Assembly: GCF_016629665.1 (NCBI RefSeq)
Contig: NZ_JAEPRQ010000002.1
Location: 1-64,000, forward strand
DNA length: 64,000 bases
From: Paracoccus caeni
Lineage (GTDB): Bacteria > Pseudomonadota > Alphaproteobacteria > Rhodobacterales > Rhodobacteraceae
Direction of reading: 5' to 3'
In this document: piece after piece, positions 16,421 through 27,598 of the stretch
How the letters are laid out: every line of letters starts with the position of its first letter
Position numbering within the stretch: the first letter of the stretch is position 1
Position numbers and translations under genes: made by a program
The notes under the pieces: generated by a model
The model's input: only the letters and a program-made list of their open reading frames with translations
Databases searched by the model: none
What the model was told of the DNA's origin: nothing

Positions 16421-17489
16421 CGCCTCGCATTGCCCGGCGGGGTGCGTATTGTCCGCGCGGTCCCTCTGTTTCACCACGCGCCAAGGCCGCAGCATCTTCG
16501 GTGTCATAAGCCTCGATGATGCGGGCCACAAGCGGATGTCGCACGACATCCTTGGCGGTGAAGTAGCTGAAGCTGATTCCCTTGACCCCGTCAAGGATAC
16601 GCTCGGCATCGACCAGCCCGGAATGGATCCCGCGCGGCAGGTCGATCTGGGTGCGGTCGCCGGTAATCACCATCCGAGACCCCTCGCCCAGACGGGTCAG
16701 GAACATCTTCATCTGCATGGTGGTGGCGTTCTGCGCCTCGTCCAGAACGACAAAGCTGTTGGCCAGCGTCCGCCCGCGCATGAAGGCCAGCGGCGCGATC
16801 TCGATGCGCTTTTCCTCCATCAGCTTTTGCATCTGCTTGCCCGGAAGAAAGTCGTTCAGCGCGTCGTAAAGCGGCTGCATATAGGGATCGACCTTTTCCT
16901 TCATGTCGCCGGGAAGGAAGCCCAGCCGCTCACCCGCCTCGACCGCCGGGCGCGACAGGATGATCTTGTCCACATGACCGCCGATCAGCATCGTCACGCC
17001 CACCGCCACCGCCAGATAGGTTTTGCCGGTGCCTGCCGGGCCGATGCCGAAGGCCAGTTCATGTTCGAACAGCGACCGCACATAGGCTTTCTGCGCGTCG
17101 GTGCGCGGTTCGACGGATTTCTTGCGGGTGCGAAGTTCGTAATTGCCCGCCGCGAACATCTCGATCTGTTCCGAGGGGCTGATCTCGGTCCCCTGATCGA
17201 CGCCCATGCGCAGAGCGGCCTCGACCTCGGCCATGCTGACCGGGCGGCCTTGTTCCAGCCGGGCGTAAAGCCCGCGCAGGATCAACGCGGCCTCGGCCTG
17301 CGCCTCGGGGGTGCCGACCACGGCAAGCTGGTTGCCCCGTCTCAGGATATGGACGCTCAGCGCCTCTTCGATCCGCGCAAGGTGCCGGTCATTCGCACCG
17401 CACAGGTCGATCAGCAGCCTGTTGTCGGGAAATTCCAGCAGGGTTTCGTTGGAAGGCGTCGCAACGGGGGTCGTAGGCGTCAGGCCCAA
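16413..17489 (-). CDS. phoH: PhoH-like ATPase (YbeZ)
   Basis: 358 residues from a TTG at 17487-17489, which has GGAGAAG six bases upstream; the open frame extends further but has no family similarity there. The PhoH ATPase domain has Walker A GPAGTGKT and Walker B FVVLDEAQNAT, followed by SRMVITGDRTQIDLP. An N-terminal KH-like region precedes it (LAVVGTPEAQAEAALILRGL). It partners YbeY in RNA metabolism in other bacteria. It is the first gene of the phoH-ybeY-corC operon. Confidence 0.92.
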   Translation of the reverse strand: MGLTPTTPVATPSNETLLEFPDNRLLIDLCGANDRHLARIEEALSVHILRRGNQLAVVGTPEAQAEAALILRGLYARLEQGRPVSMAEVEAALRMGVDQGTEISPSEQIEMFAAGNYELRTRKKSVEPRTDAQKAYVRSLFEHELAFGIGPAGTGKTYLAVAVGVTMLIGGHVDKIILSRPAVEAGERLGFLPGDMKEKVDPYMQPLYDALNDFLPGKQMQKLMEEKRIEIAPLAFMRGRTLANSFVVLDEAQNATTMQMKMFLTRLGEGSRMVITGDRTQIDLPRGIHSGLVDAERILDGVKGISFSYFTAKDVVRHPLVARIIEAYDTEDAAALARGETEGPRGQYAPRRAMRGDA

Positions 17490-17640
17490 ATTCTTCTCCA
17501 GCTTCAGGCATCCGTTTCTTAATGGTGGCCGCCCGAGCGGATTCGCACAAGGGGCGGGACGCAAGGAAAGCGTGGCAAAAATGCCGCAGCGGCGGTCGGA
17601 TGATCCAATGCCGCCCCGGTCACGGTCTGCCACGTCGTCA

Positions 17641-17662
17641 TCGGTATTTGGACAACGAAGAA
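17641..17662 (+). repeat. 22-nt motif, copy 1
   Basis: TCGGTATTTG, two variable bases, CAACG, one variable base and AGAA. The same layout recurs at 36557-36578 with three differences. It lies in the gap between the divergent phoH and methionine synthase genes. Function unknown. Confidence 0.45.
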
Positions 17663-17795
17663 GCCGGGCCATGCGCGCAGGCGAGGATGCATTTCGGGAT
17701 TATCGATCCGGCGCATAATCTTCTGGAAAACTATGAATTTGCGGCGCGGGCAGGTAAAGCGTATGTATCGTGCTCGCCCCCCGAGGAGCCTGCAC

Positions 17796-18828
17796 ATGAC
17801 CGGACTGCCCAAATCACCCGTATTCGCCGCGCTGGAACGCGCTGCCCGTGAACGGATTCTGATCCTCGACGGGGCGATGGGCACGCAGATTCAGGGTCTG
17901 GGACTGGGCGAGGATGATTATACCGGCCACGGATCAGGCCATGTCTGCCGTCACCATTCGGACCATCCGCAGCAGGGCAACAACGACCTGCTGATCCTGA
18001 CGCAGCCCGAGGCGATCGAGCAGATCCACTATAACTATGCCAAGGCTGGCGCGGATATTGTCGAGACCAACACCTTCTCGGCCACGACAATCGCGCAGGC
18101 CGATTACGGGCTTCAGCAGGCCGTCTATGATCTGAATGTCGAGGGCGCGCGCGTCGTGCGCCGGGCGCTGGACCGTGCCACAGCCGAAGATGGCAGGCCG
18201 CGTTTCGTGGCGGGGGCGATTGGGCCGACCAACCGGACCGCCTCGATCAGCCCTGATGTGAACGATCCCGGCTACCGCGCGGTCACCTTTGACGATCTGC
18301 GCAAAGCCTATCTGCAACAGGCGACCGGCTTGATCGAGGGTGGCGCGGATATCCTGCTGATCGAGACGATCTTTGACACGCTGAACGCCAAGGCCGCGAT
18401 CTTTGCCTGTATTCAGGCGATGAAGGCACATGGCCGGGAACTGCCGCTGATGATTTCCGGCACGATCACCGATGCCTCTGGGCGGACGCTGTCGGGGCAG
18501 ACGCCCACCGCCTTCTGGCATTCGGTTCGCCATGCAAAACCCTTTACCATCGGGCTGAACTGCGCGCTTGGTGCCTCGGCCATGCGTCCGCATCTGGCCG
18601 AGCTTTCGGGCGTGTCCGAGACGCTGATCTGCGCCTATCCGAATGCCGGCCTGCCGAATGCCTTCGGCCAATATGACGAAGGCCCGAACGACACCGCCGT
18701 TCAGGTCGAGGAATTCGCCCGCGAGGGGCTGGTCAATGTCGTCGGCGGCTGCTGCGGCACCACGCCCGATCATATCCGCGCCATCGCCGATGCGGTGGCC
18801 AAATACAGCCCGCGAAAGGTGCCTGAAT

Positions 18829-18836
<8 letters not shown>
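17796..18836 (+). CDS. metH: Methionine synthase, homocysteine-binding subunit
   Basis: 346 residues equal to the N-terminal module of cobalamin-dependent Met[10 protein letters not shown] opens the barrel. The zinc-binding cysteines are in GLNCALGA and [10 protein letters not shown], so homocysteine activation should be intact. The ATG at 17796-17798 has GAGGAG upstream. The 3' end overlaps the second metH gene by 8 bp (ATGCCTGA), so the enzyme is made as two chains. Many Rhodobacterales have this split. The leader contains a G+C-rich hairpin but no riboswitch I can identify. Confidence 0.93.
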
Positions 18837-21549
<2,713 letters not shown>

Positions 21550-21764
21550 GACTTTATCAAGCACGATATGTTGCCTAGTTCGGCGAGGGGCGCGGCTCCA
21601 CTTTCGAAAATTTAGTTCAATTAAATTAATTGGATCTCAAGATTCTGTTGTTTCCTCGCATCCGCTATTTTGGTGCGTTCACCTGTGAAATCGGAAAAAT
21701 TAATATAAATTGCCTGAATCACCAAACCGTGAGAGAATTTTCTTTGGTAATTGGAGTTTGGTAA
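21550..21764. other. AT-rich boundary region before the cassette
   Basis: 215 bases with a sharp drop in G+C after metH. No clear metH terminator is seen. Promoter-like AT blocks occur near 21699-21710 (TTAATATAAATT), upstream of the small ORF, so transcription of the cassette probably begins here. Confidence 0.4.
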
Positions 21765-21887
21765 ATGAGCTACATATTCACAGTTTTGACTCTGCTTGCG
21801 CTGAACAGTTCCCATCCTGGAACCGACAGCGCTGCCGCAACCGTCTATGCGGGCCCCTGCAACCCTTCTGTCAGTGAATGTCCCTGA
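21765..21887 (+). CDS. Putative 40-residue exported peptide
   Basis: A short ORF, too small for most gene finders, 26 bases upstream of the first cassette membrane protein. The ATG has GGAG about 10 bases upstream. The product begins with a hydrophobic stretch (YIFTVLTLLAL), then a Ser/Ala-rich region and a C-terminal tail with two cysteines, AGPCNPSVSECP. This could be a signal peptide plus short secreted peptide, or a single-span membrane peptide. No positively charged N-region is present, which weakens the signal-peptide reading. Not recognised; translation is unproven. Confidence 0.4.
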   Translation: MSYIFTVLTLLALNSSHPGTDSAAATVYAGPCNPSVSECP

Positions 21888-21913
21888 CCTAACAGTTTGC
21901 AGGTGAGGCGACA

Positions 21914-23323
21914 ATGAACACGTTCGTTTACGCGGGCGTGGTGGCTGCGGGTGCGATGACCTTGCTGATCGAGGCTTACCGTAATTACAACTCGTCGCTG
22001 ACCACTATCCCATTCAAGGAACATCCGATCCTTCGAAATATGCGGGTCGAGCAGTTATGCACGCCCAGGGAAAAGATGGCGGGTTTCCTTTTTTACTCTC
22101 TGCTCTATTTGGTAACCTATGCGATCATTCTCAGCTCTACCGAAATTTACGAGTTGATCGTCAGACAGCACGAGGCGGGATTGCAAATAGGTCCGGTCTC
22201 CACGCTCGCGGGCGAAGAGGATGATCTTGCCAGTCTGTTACAGGGAGAATACGGCAAGCCGGTCTTTATTTCGGCTGCAATCATTGCGATTTTCTCGATC
22301 GGTGTATTGAAGCCGGTCGAAAGCACGATGCGGACACTTTCACATCGACTAGCCGGAATACCGCGGGGCGTTTACGGGATCATAGAAAAACTGCACGACA
22401 TTAATTTTGAAAAAGAACATTTCGAAGATCCGAAGCCTCTGACAGCAATGTTCGAAAAAAATTCCGAGGAATCATTCTCCGATAGCTTTTATAAAGATCA
22501 GATCCCGATCATCAAAAACTCACTTCATACAATAGATTTTTTGTCACCTGGAATTACTGGAAAACAGCGTATCCAGCATTTTCCTTACTCGCAACTAGAT
22601 GCGATGGCAACGATGTCTGACAAACTCGAGGACTTGATAGAAGAGTTGCGGAAAAAGTTGTCACAACCACTGCTAAAGAACGACGACGCCCGAAAAGACC
22701 TATTTGAAAATGTAATGTCCGTGGCAAATGATACAATCGCAGTATTTTCGGTTCATTTTCTTCGCAACAACCGCGCAATAAAGAACACTCGAAAAGGAAC
22801 AGCAATTGATCACGTCGACACTAAATTGAAGCAGGGCTACCAAATAGAAGTTAATTCGTTTGTGATGAGTCTTATTATGGCACTTTTCTGTGCAATGGCT
22901 ACGGCAACTTATCTTTATTACGACTGGTACGACGTAAAGCCGGCCGCCCTTAAAGAACGTATTGAGGTCGCGATTAATGCCCAGAACGCAGCGACCAACC
23001 AGAAAATTACACGATCTGAAACAAATATTAGAGATATTGAGGCAGAGATTAGAACTTATCAAGGAAAAATAGGAACCGAAATCACTTCCACTTCGGATCC
23101 ATCTGGTTCCGTCGGCATCGAGATTGCGGAGACATCAGCCCCGATCGTGTTGAACTCCGATAAAGAAATTGAAGCCAATTCATCTGAAAAATCGCCTGAC
23201 AAGGCAACAATTTTAAAACGCATCGACGACCTCAAGATACGCCTCACAAATTCAAAAGTATCGCTAGGCGAAGCAAAAAAAAATGATTATAGAACAAAGC
23301 TGTCAAAAACAGCTCTTCGATGA
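21914..23323 (+). CDS. Unrecognised membrane protein with coiled-coil tail
   Basis: 469 residues. Four membrane segments are visible: FVYAGVVAAGAMTLLIEAY (4-22), about 56-76 (MAGFLFYSLLYLVTYAIILS), about 117-133 (VFISAAIIAIFSIGVL) and about 313-336 (SFVMSLIMALFCAMATATYL). Between the last two lies a polar domain of about 180 residues. After the fourth come about 130 residues with charged heptad-like stretches (355-390 and 435-469), probably coiled coil and probably periplasmic. G+C is far below the neighbours; one 60-base line at 22981 counts 23 G/C against 40 at 20041 in metH. It matches no family I know. Its end overlaps the next gene by 41 bp. Confidence 0.7.
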   Translation: MNTFVYAGVVAAGAMTLLIEAYRNYNSSLTTIPFKEHPILRNMRVEQLCTPREKMAGFLFYSLLYLVTYAIILSSTEIYELIVRQHEAGLQIGPVSTLAGEEDDLASLLQGEYGKPVFISAAIIAIFSIGVLKPVESTMRTLSHRLAGIPRGVYGIIEKLHDINFEKEHFEDPKPLTAMFEKNSEESFSDSFYKDQIPIIKNSLHTIDFLSPGITGKQRIQHFPYSQLDAMATMSDKLEDLIEELRKKLSQPLLKNDDARKDLFENVMSVANDTIAVFSVHFLRNNRAIKNTRKGTAIDHVDTKLKQGYQIEVNSFVMSLIMALFCAMATATYLYYDWYDVKPAALKERIEVAINAQNAATNQKITRSETNIRDIEAEIRTYQGKIGTEITSTSDPSGSVGIEIAETSAPIVLNSDKEIEANSSEKSPDKATILKRIDDLKIRLTNSKVSLGEAKKNDYRTKLSKTALR

Positions 23324-24089
23324 TTTAGAAATTATAGGCGACGATCCTAATTCGAAAGATCTGCAGTCGAATGACTCCGGCTCAACAAACGTAAGCGATG
23401 AACCTGTACTAGAATCGAGCAAGAACGCATGCGTAAAAATATGGGAATTAGTCAAGGAACAGGTGAGAAATGAGAAAATTCCGCAATTTATGCGCCTCGG
23501 AATACTTGCGCCGCTACCTATTGCTTTTGGTATTGCGCTAAGCGCATTAACTGCAATTTTTGGTCTTGATGTACGGCGCGAAGACAGCTCATGGCCGATA
23601 TGGTCCTTACGTCGTCCTCCCTTTGTGCATCTGGTTACTATGTCGCTAATCCCCGCGATGCAGATGGTGCTAGGCCTCGTTGCCGCCGATTTTTTGCTGT
23701 TCTGGGCTTCATCAGGATTCAGATTGACTCAGAATGAAGTCGCGTTCCACTTCGATTCTAAATGGGTATTTTACCTTTTGAATTTACCAATCGGATTCAT
23801 TATATCTGTTGCCGTTTTATCACTAAGCGATCAACACAAAGAGCATTCCTTACCGGTAATGATTCTACTCGGCCTCCTGTTCGCGGTGGTGACACTTGCA
23901 AGCTATTATATAGTCGTGGTCATAAGTTACCCAGATAGCTTTTTGCGACCTAGACCTGCTGGGGTTGCAATAGATTTTAAGACGCGGGAGACCCTGATTT
24001 ATGGCAGCTTGTCGTTCTTTTTTTTGATATTTTATGCGATCTGGCTAGAAATCACCGAAGATATCACACCCAAGAAGAAAGAAAATTGA
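23283..24089 (+). CDS. Unrecognised five-span membrane protein
   Basis: 268 residues. The first 70 are polar and acidic, probably cytoplasmic. Five hydrophobic spans follow: ILAPLPIAFGIALSALTAIF (about 73-92), about 116-143 (containing VLGLVAADFLLFWAS), about 161-180, about 188-214 (LLGLLFAVVTLASYYIVVV) and about 237-256. The first ATG overlaps the preceding gene by 41 bp in another frame; later starts would cut only the polar N-terminus. The stop is just before the ATG of the binding-protein gene. Low G+C like its upstream neighbour. No family recognised; it does not show the EAA motif of an ABC permease. Confidence 0.7.
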   Translation: MIIEQSCQKQLFDDLEIIGDDPNSKDLQSNDSGSTNVSDEPVLESSKNACVKIWELVKEQVRNEKIPQFMRLGILAPLPIAFGIALSALTAIFGLDVRREDSSWPIWSLRRPPFVHLVTMSLIPAMQMVLGLVAADFLLFWASSGFRLTQNEVAFHFDSKWVFYLLNLPIGFIISVAVLSLSDQHKEHSLPVMILLGLLFAVVTLASYYIVVVISYPDSFLRPRPAGVAIDFKTRETLIYGSLSFFFLIFYAIWLEITEDITPKKKEN

Positions 24090-24091
24090 TT

Positions 24092-25189
24092 ATGTCGCTT
24101 TTACACTCTGCAAGTACCGAAAAATTACTGCTGAAGCTGCTTTTGTTCCTATTGCTGATGGCACTGCCGCTACATATCCGCGCTGATCAGATTATGGTGA
24201 AACGTGGGGAAGATAGCACGACAACCAATAGTTCCGAAAAGATACTTATAATTGGCGTGCGTGAAGATGCGCCGCCCTTTTCGGAAGGCCCAGTGCAACC
24301 GGATAGGAGCAATGCAAACTTGACCGTTAAGTCGGGGCCGCTGCGTGCAGCGGGGTATGATGGCTATATGATCTATATCTGTGACGAGGTCCTTAAGCAG
24401 ATGATGATCGTGGATGGCAATGCTCCAACACTGAAGGAAGGAGAGTTTAAAGTCGTCAATGTTGATGAGCTGATGCGGGGTACATTCCTTGACGACCGGA
24501 TCGAATTACTGGACGGGGGGGAGATAGACATTCTCTGCGACCCCGCCAGCATCAACCGCGAGCGATTGCGTGAATATGCAGTATCGCCGCCGTTGTTCCT
24601 GACTGGGATCAGTTATCTGATGCGTGAAGGCGATGTCGAGCCACAAAGCATCTGTGGAGTACGAAAAGCCCTGATTGGCGTAGTTGGACGAACTAACGCC
24701 TTCCAGTATGGTATCGAAGCAATTCTAAACAGCGGCGCTTGGGCAAGAAAGCGAGACGTCATTATCGCTGCAATGCGCAATACCGGAGGCAATAGGCCCA
24801 CAAGCTGTCCTGATGCCGGTCACCAGGGCGCCATTTGGCGGGCAACGTCACATATGGAGCTCGCAGAAGCCTTCTGCAAAGGCGAGGTCACCTACTATGT
24901 CGGGGATCTGGAGATCATTCAGGCCAGCGTTGAACGTTTTCCGGGATGCAGGGTTACAAGCGGCGCGCAGCGCTTTACTACGGATCGATACGCTATCTTC
25001 GCGCGGATGAATTATGACAGGGGAGAAAACTGGAAAGCCATCCGCATCGCCCGCTTTTACGAGCTTCTGAATCGCGGTGTGATCGCTTCAGATTCACTGC
25101 TCGATCACGCTTATGACGCAACCTTTCACGGAGCTCCGCGCAGCCAGATTCTAGAGTTGTTTTATTGGAGCATGCGTGGTGCCCGTTAG
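24092..25189 (+). CDS. Orphan periplasmic solute-binding protein
   Basis: 365 residues. A long signal peptide (KLLLKLLLFLLLMALPLHIRA) precedes a family-3 (amino-acid type) binding domain. ILIIGVREDAPPFSEG starts lobe 1, AGYDGYMIYICDEVLKQM follows, and IDILCDPASINRERLREYAV is the ligand-loop region typical of the family. An insertion (about residues 110-140) and several cysteines are unusual. The ATG at 24092-24094 is 2 bases past the previous stop; an in-frame TTG lies at 24086. No ATPase or ABC permease is nearby, so it probably works with the two membrane proteins, perhaps as a ligand sensor. A strong terminator follows. Confidence 0.75.
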   Translation: MSLLHSASTEKLLLKLLLFLLLMALPLHIRADQIMVKRGEDSTTTNSSEKILIIGVREDAPPFSEGPVQPDRSNANLTVKSGPLRAAGYDGYMIYICDEVLKQMMIVDGNAPTLKEGEFKVVNVDELMRGTFLDDRIELLDGGEIDILCDPASINRERLREYAVSPPLFLTGISYLMREGDVEPQSICGVRKALIGVVGRTNAFQYGIEAILNSGAWARKRDVIIAAMRNTGGNRPTSCPDAGHQGAIWRATSHMELAEAFCKGEVTYYVGDLEIIQASVERFPGCRVTSGAQRFTTDRYAIFARMNYDRGENWKAIRIARFYELLNRGVIASDSLLDHAYDATFHGAPRSQILELFYWSMRGAR

Positions 25190-25204
25190 CGAAACCCAAA
25201 AGCT

Positions 25205-25239
25205 GAACGGGCGACCCGAAGGCCGCCCGTTCTTTGTTT
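25205..25239. terminator. Bidirectional terminator closing the cassette
   Basis: GAACGGGCG (25205-25213) and CGCCCGTTC (25224-25232), with inner CC/GG pairing and a CGAA loop, followed by TTTGTTT. It separates the plus-strand cassette from the convergent dehydrogenase gene. Confidence 0.85.
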
Positions 25240-25255
25240 ACCGTGAGTGATCGCC

Positions 25256-26440
25256 TCAGGCGGCCAGACCGCCATGCGGGTCCAGCACGTATTTCTTGGC
25301 CACGCCCTGATCAAAGCTTTCATAGCCCTGAACCGCCTGATCCAGCGGGATGATCGTCGCATTGACGATATCCGCAATCGGCAGCCGGTCATGCAGGATC
25401 GCCTGCATCAACTGGCGGTTATACTTCAGCACCGGCGTCTGCCCGGTATGGAAGCTTTGCGCCTTGGCCCAACCAAGCCCGAAGCGCAGCGACAGGCTGC
25501 CCTGTTTGGCGGCGCTGTCCACCGCACCCGGATCCTCGGTCACGTAAAGGCCGGGGATGCCGATCTGACCGGCGGCGCGGGTGATCTCCATCATCTGGTT
25601 CAGCACGATGGCGGGCTGTTCACCGCCCGAATGGCCACGCGCCTCGAAGCCAACGGCGTCGATGGCGCTGTCCACCTCGGGCGTGCCGGTGATCTGCTCG
25701 ATCATGTCGCCCAGACGGTCGGATTTCGACAGATCGACCGGCTCGAAGCCGACTTTCGCGGCGTGATCCAGACGTTCCTTGTTGAAATCGCCGACCATGA
25801 CCACCGCAGCACCCAGAATCCGGGCCGAAGCGGCGGCTGCCAGACCAACAGGACCGGCCCCCGCCACATAGACGATGGAGCCGACGCCAACGCCTGCCTT
25901 GACCGCGCCGTGGAAGCCAGTCGGCAGAATGTCCGACAGCATGGTCAGGTCGCGGATCTTCGACATCGCGCGATCACGGTCGGGGAATTTCAGCAGGTTG
26001 AAATCGGCATAGGGCACCATGACATAGCGCGCCTGCCCGCCGATCCAGCCGCCCATATCGACATAGCCGTAAGCGCCGCCGGCCCGCGCCGGGTTCACCG
26101 TCAGGCAGACCCCGGTATCGCCCGAGAGACAGCAGCGGCAGCGACCGCAAGCCACGTTGAACGGCACCGAGACGATATCGCCGATCTCCAGCATCTCGAC
26201 ATCGACGCCCTTCTCGACCACTTCGCCGGTGATCTCGTGGCCAAGGACCAGACCCGGTTCAGCGGTGGTGCGCCCGCGGACCATGTGCTGGTCAGAGCCG
26301 CAGATATTGGTCGAGACGACCTTGAGGATCACCGCATGTTCGATCTTGCGCCCATTCGGAGCTTCCAGCTTCGGATCGGCGATATTCTGAACCTCGACCT
26401 TGCCCGGCCCGATATAGACCACGCCTCTGTTACCGCTCAT
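25256..26440 (-). CDS. fdhA: Zinc-dependent formaldehyde dehydrogenase (glutathione-independent type)
   Basis: 394 residues of the long-chain zinc alcohol dehydrogenase superfamily, close to Pseudomonas putida FdhA by length and motifs. NICGSDQHMVRG carries the catalytic Cys46-type ligand, GHEITGEV the adjacent His/Glu, CGRCRCCLSGDTGVC the structural zinc cysteines, and GAGPVGLAAA the NAD-binding loop. These enzymes keep NAD tightly bound and oxidise formaldehyde or dismutate aldehydes. The ATG at 26438-26440 follows GGAGGAGG. A single gene with no C1 neighbours here. Confidence 0.88.
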   Translation of the reverse strand: MSGNRGVVYIGPGKVEVQNIADPKLEAPNGRKIEHAVILKVVSTNICGSDQHMVRGRTTAEPGLVLGHEITGEVVEKGVDVEMLEIGDIVSVPFNVACGRCRCCLSGDTGVCLTVNPARAGGAYGYVDMGGWIGGQARYVMVPYADFNLLKFPDRDRAMSKIRDLTMLSDILPTGFHGAVKAGVGVGSIVYVAGAGPVGLAAAASARILGAAVVMVGDFNKERLDHAAKVGFEPVDLSKSDRLGDMIEQITGTPEVDSAIDAVGFEARGHSGGEQPAIVLNQMMEITRAAGQIGIPGLYVTEDPGAVDSAAKQGSLSLRFGLGWAKAQSFHTGQTPVLKYNRQLMQAILHDRLPIADIVNATIIPLDQAVQGYESFDQGVAKKYVLDPHGGLAA

Positions 26441-26632
26441 GCGACCTCCTCCATGATTCAAGGGGCTGACCGCCGCTCCTCTGCGGCAGCCTGCCATCAC
26501 GTCCTGCGACAGGCAGAACCTGTCACCAGCCTAGAGGGGGAAATGCCCCGCTGTTGCCCGTTTGCGACTTCCGGCTTTCCGAAAGGGACATCGGCGGGCG
26601 GATTTCGGGGTGTTGCCGATGGTCCAAACAGA
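26441..26632. other. fdhA upstream region
   Basis: Contains the fdhA ribosome binding site and presumably its promoter. Small hairpins such as CCTGCGACAGG are present. From about 26555 the sequence becomes degenerate palindromic-repeat material. No gene is seen. Confidence 0.4.
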
Positions 26633-26685
26633 AGGCAGCGCCTTCGGCACCTCGAATTCGGGCGGGTGCTTGGTTTTCACGCTTG
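26633..26685 (+). repeat. Degenerate copy of palindromic repeat
   Basis: GCAGCGCCTTCGGCACC followed by a TTCGGGCGGGTGCTT-type segment aligns with the second half of the repeat core seen at 26791, 38956 (minus) and 60615, with several mismatches. The first hairpin is missing. Confidence 0.5.
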
Positions 26686-26703
26686 CCAATCAGAGCGAAG
26701 GGT

Positions 26704-26875
26704 ATTGCCCGACCGCGGGTGGGCAATGCAACGGTCGTACTGAACGCTTTATGGTTCCACACCGTCGTCGCTATCTGTTGCGCGAGACCTCACCGAATTG
26801 CCCGACCGTCGGGGCGGTCGGACAATGCCCGGCATCGCGCAAGCGCGACTTGATTCCGCGCACGCGCTTCACCTT
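26704..26875 (+). repeat. Compound palindromic repeat, copy 1 (long form)
   Basis: Starts with a hairpin ATTGCCC-GGGCAAT (26704-26727). GCAACG and CGCTTTATGGT (26745-26755) follow, then the core at 26791-26875: CACCGAA, hairpin CCGACC/GGTCGG (26802-26821), hairpin TCGCGC-aa-GCGCGA and a TGATTCCG..CGCTTCACC tail. The long form shares its landmarks and spacing with 60530-60704: CGCTTTATGGT to CACCGAA is exactly 46 bases in both. Sits between fdhA and terC. Confidence 0.75.
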
Positions 26876-26889
26876 AGGTGTTGATAATT

Positions 26890-27528
26890 TCAGCCCGCAC
26901 TCGGCCCCGTGCCCATCCATGCCTGAAGCGTCGGCCAGAACTGGTGTCCGCCTTCCCACAGCATTTCGGCGGCGACATAGACGATGATCGCAAGCCCGAC
27001 ATAAGCGATCCAGCGGTGGCGGTTCAGCAGGTTGGCGATGAATTGCGCGGCAAGGCCCATCATGGCGATGGACAGGACCAGCCCGATGACCAGAACCGTC
27101 GGATGTTCGCGCGCAGCACCAGCGACGGCCAGCACATTGTCCAGCGACATCGAGACATCGGCGATGATGATCTGGAACACCGCCTGACCAAGCGTTTTCT
27201 TGCTATCGACCGATCCGTCGCCATCGGCAAGATCATGCGACTCGCCCGAGCGCAACTCGGTCCACATCTTCCAGCAAACCCAGCAAAGCAGCAGACCGCC
27301 GACAAGGATAACCCCCGGAATGCCCATCACCCATGTGGCGATCAACGCCAGCGAGATCCGCAGAACCGTGGCCGCGATGATCCCGATCAGCACCGCCCTT
27401 GCGCGAAGATGCGCCGGAAGCCCCGCCGCTGCCAGACCGATCACGACCGCATTGTCGCCCGCCAGCACCAGATCGATGCCGATGACCTCCAAGAGGGCCT
27501 GAAACCCGCTTGCTGTAAAGATTTCCAT
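26890..27528 (-). CDS. TerC-family membrane protein
   Basis: 212 residues with about seven membrane segments. The family motifs are LVLAGDNAVVIGLAA at the N-terminus and a second inverted copy, IIADVSMSLDNVLAVAG, in the middle; the paired acidic residues are typical of TerC/YjbE proteins. Relatives export manganese or load it onto exported enzymes; tellurite resistance is the historical name. The 70-base leader shows no recognisable yybP-ykoY riboswitch. The stop lies 15 bases from the repeat element. Confidence 0.9.
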   Translation of the reverse strand: MEIFTASGFQALLEVIGIDLVLAGDNAVVIGLAAAGLPAHLRARAVLIGIIAATVLRISLALIATWVMGIPGVILVGGLLLCWVCWKMWTELRSGESHDLADGDGSVDSKKTLGQAVFQIIIADVSMSLDNVLAVAGAAREHPTVLVIGLVLSIAMMGLAAQFIANLLNRHRWIAYVGLAIIVYVAAEMLWEGGHQFWPTLQAWMGTGPSAG

Positions 27529-27598
27529 ATTTTACCGCCCTGTCTCTTACACTTCACGTATCAAGTGCGTCCGTCCGGGTGGCGGCGAGATGCGGGGC

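Noticed and set aside
17690..17795. SAM- or SAH-type riboswitch before metH
   Set aside because: CCGAGGAGCCTGCAC recalls the start of an SAH riboswitch, but it overlaps the ribosome binding site and coding follows at once, leaving no room for the aptamer. No SAM-II pseudoknot pattern was found.
27529..27598. Manganese (yybP-ykoY) riboswitch before terC
   Set aside because: The leader before aroB's end is only about 70 bases and lacks the paired L1/L3 motifs.
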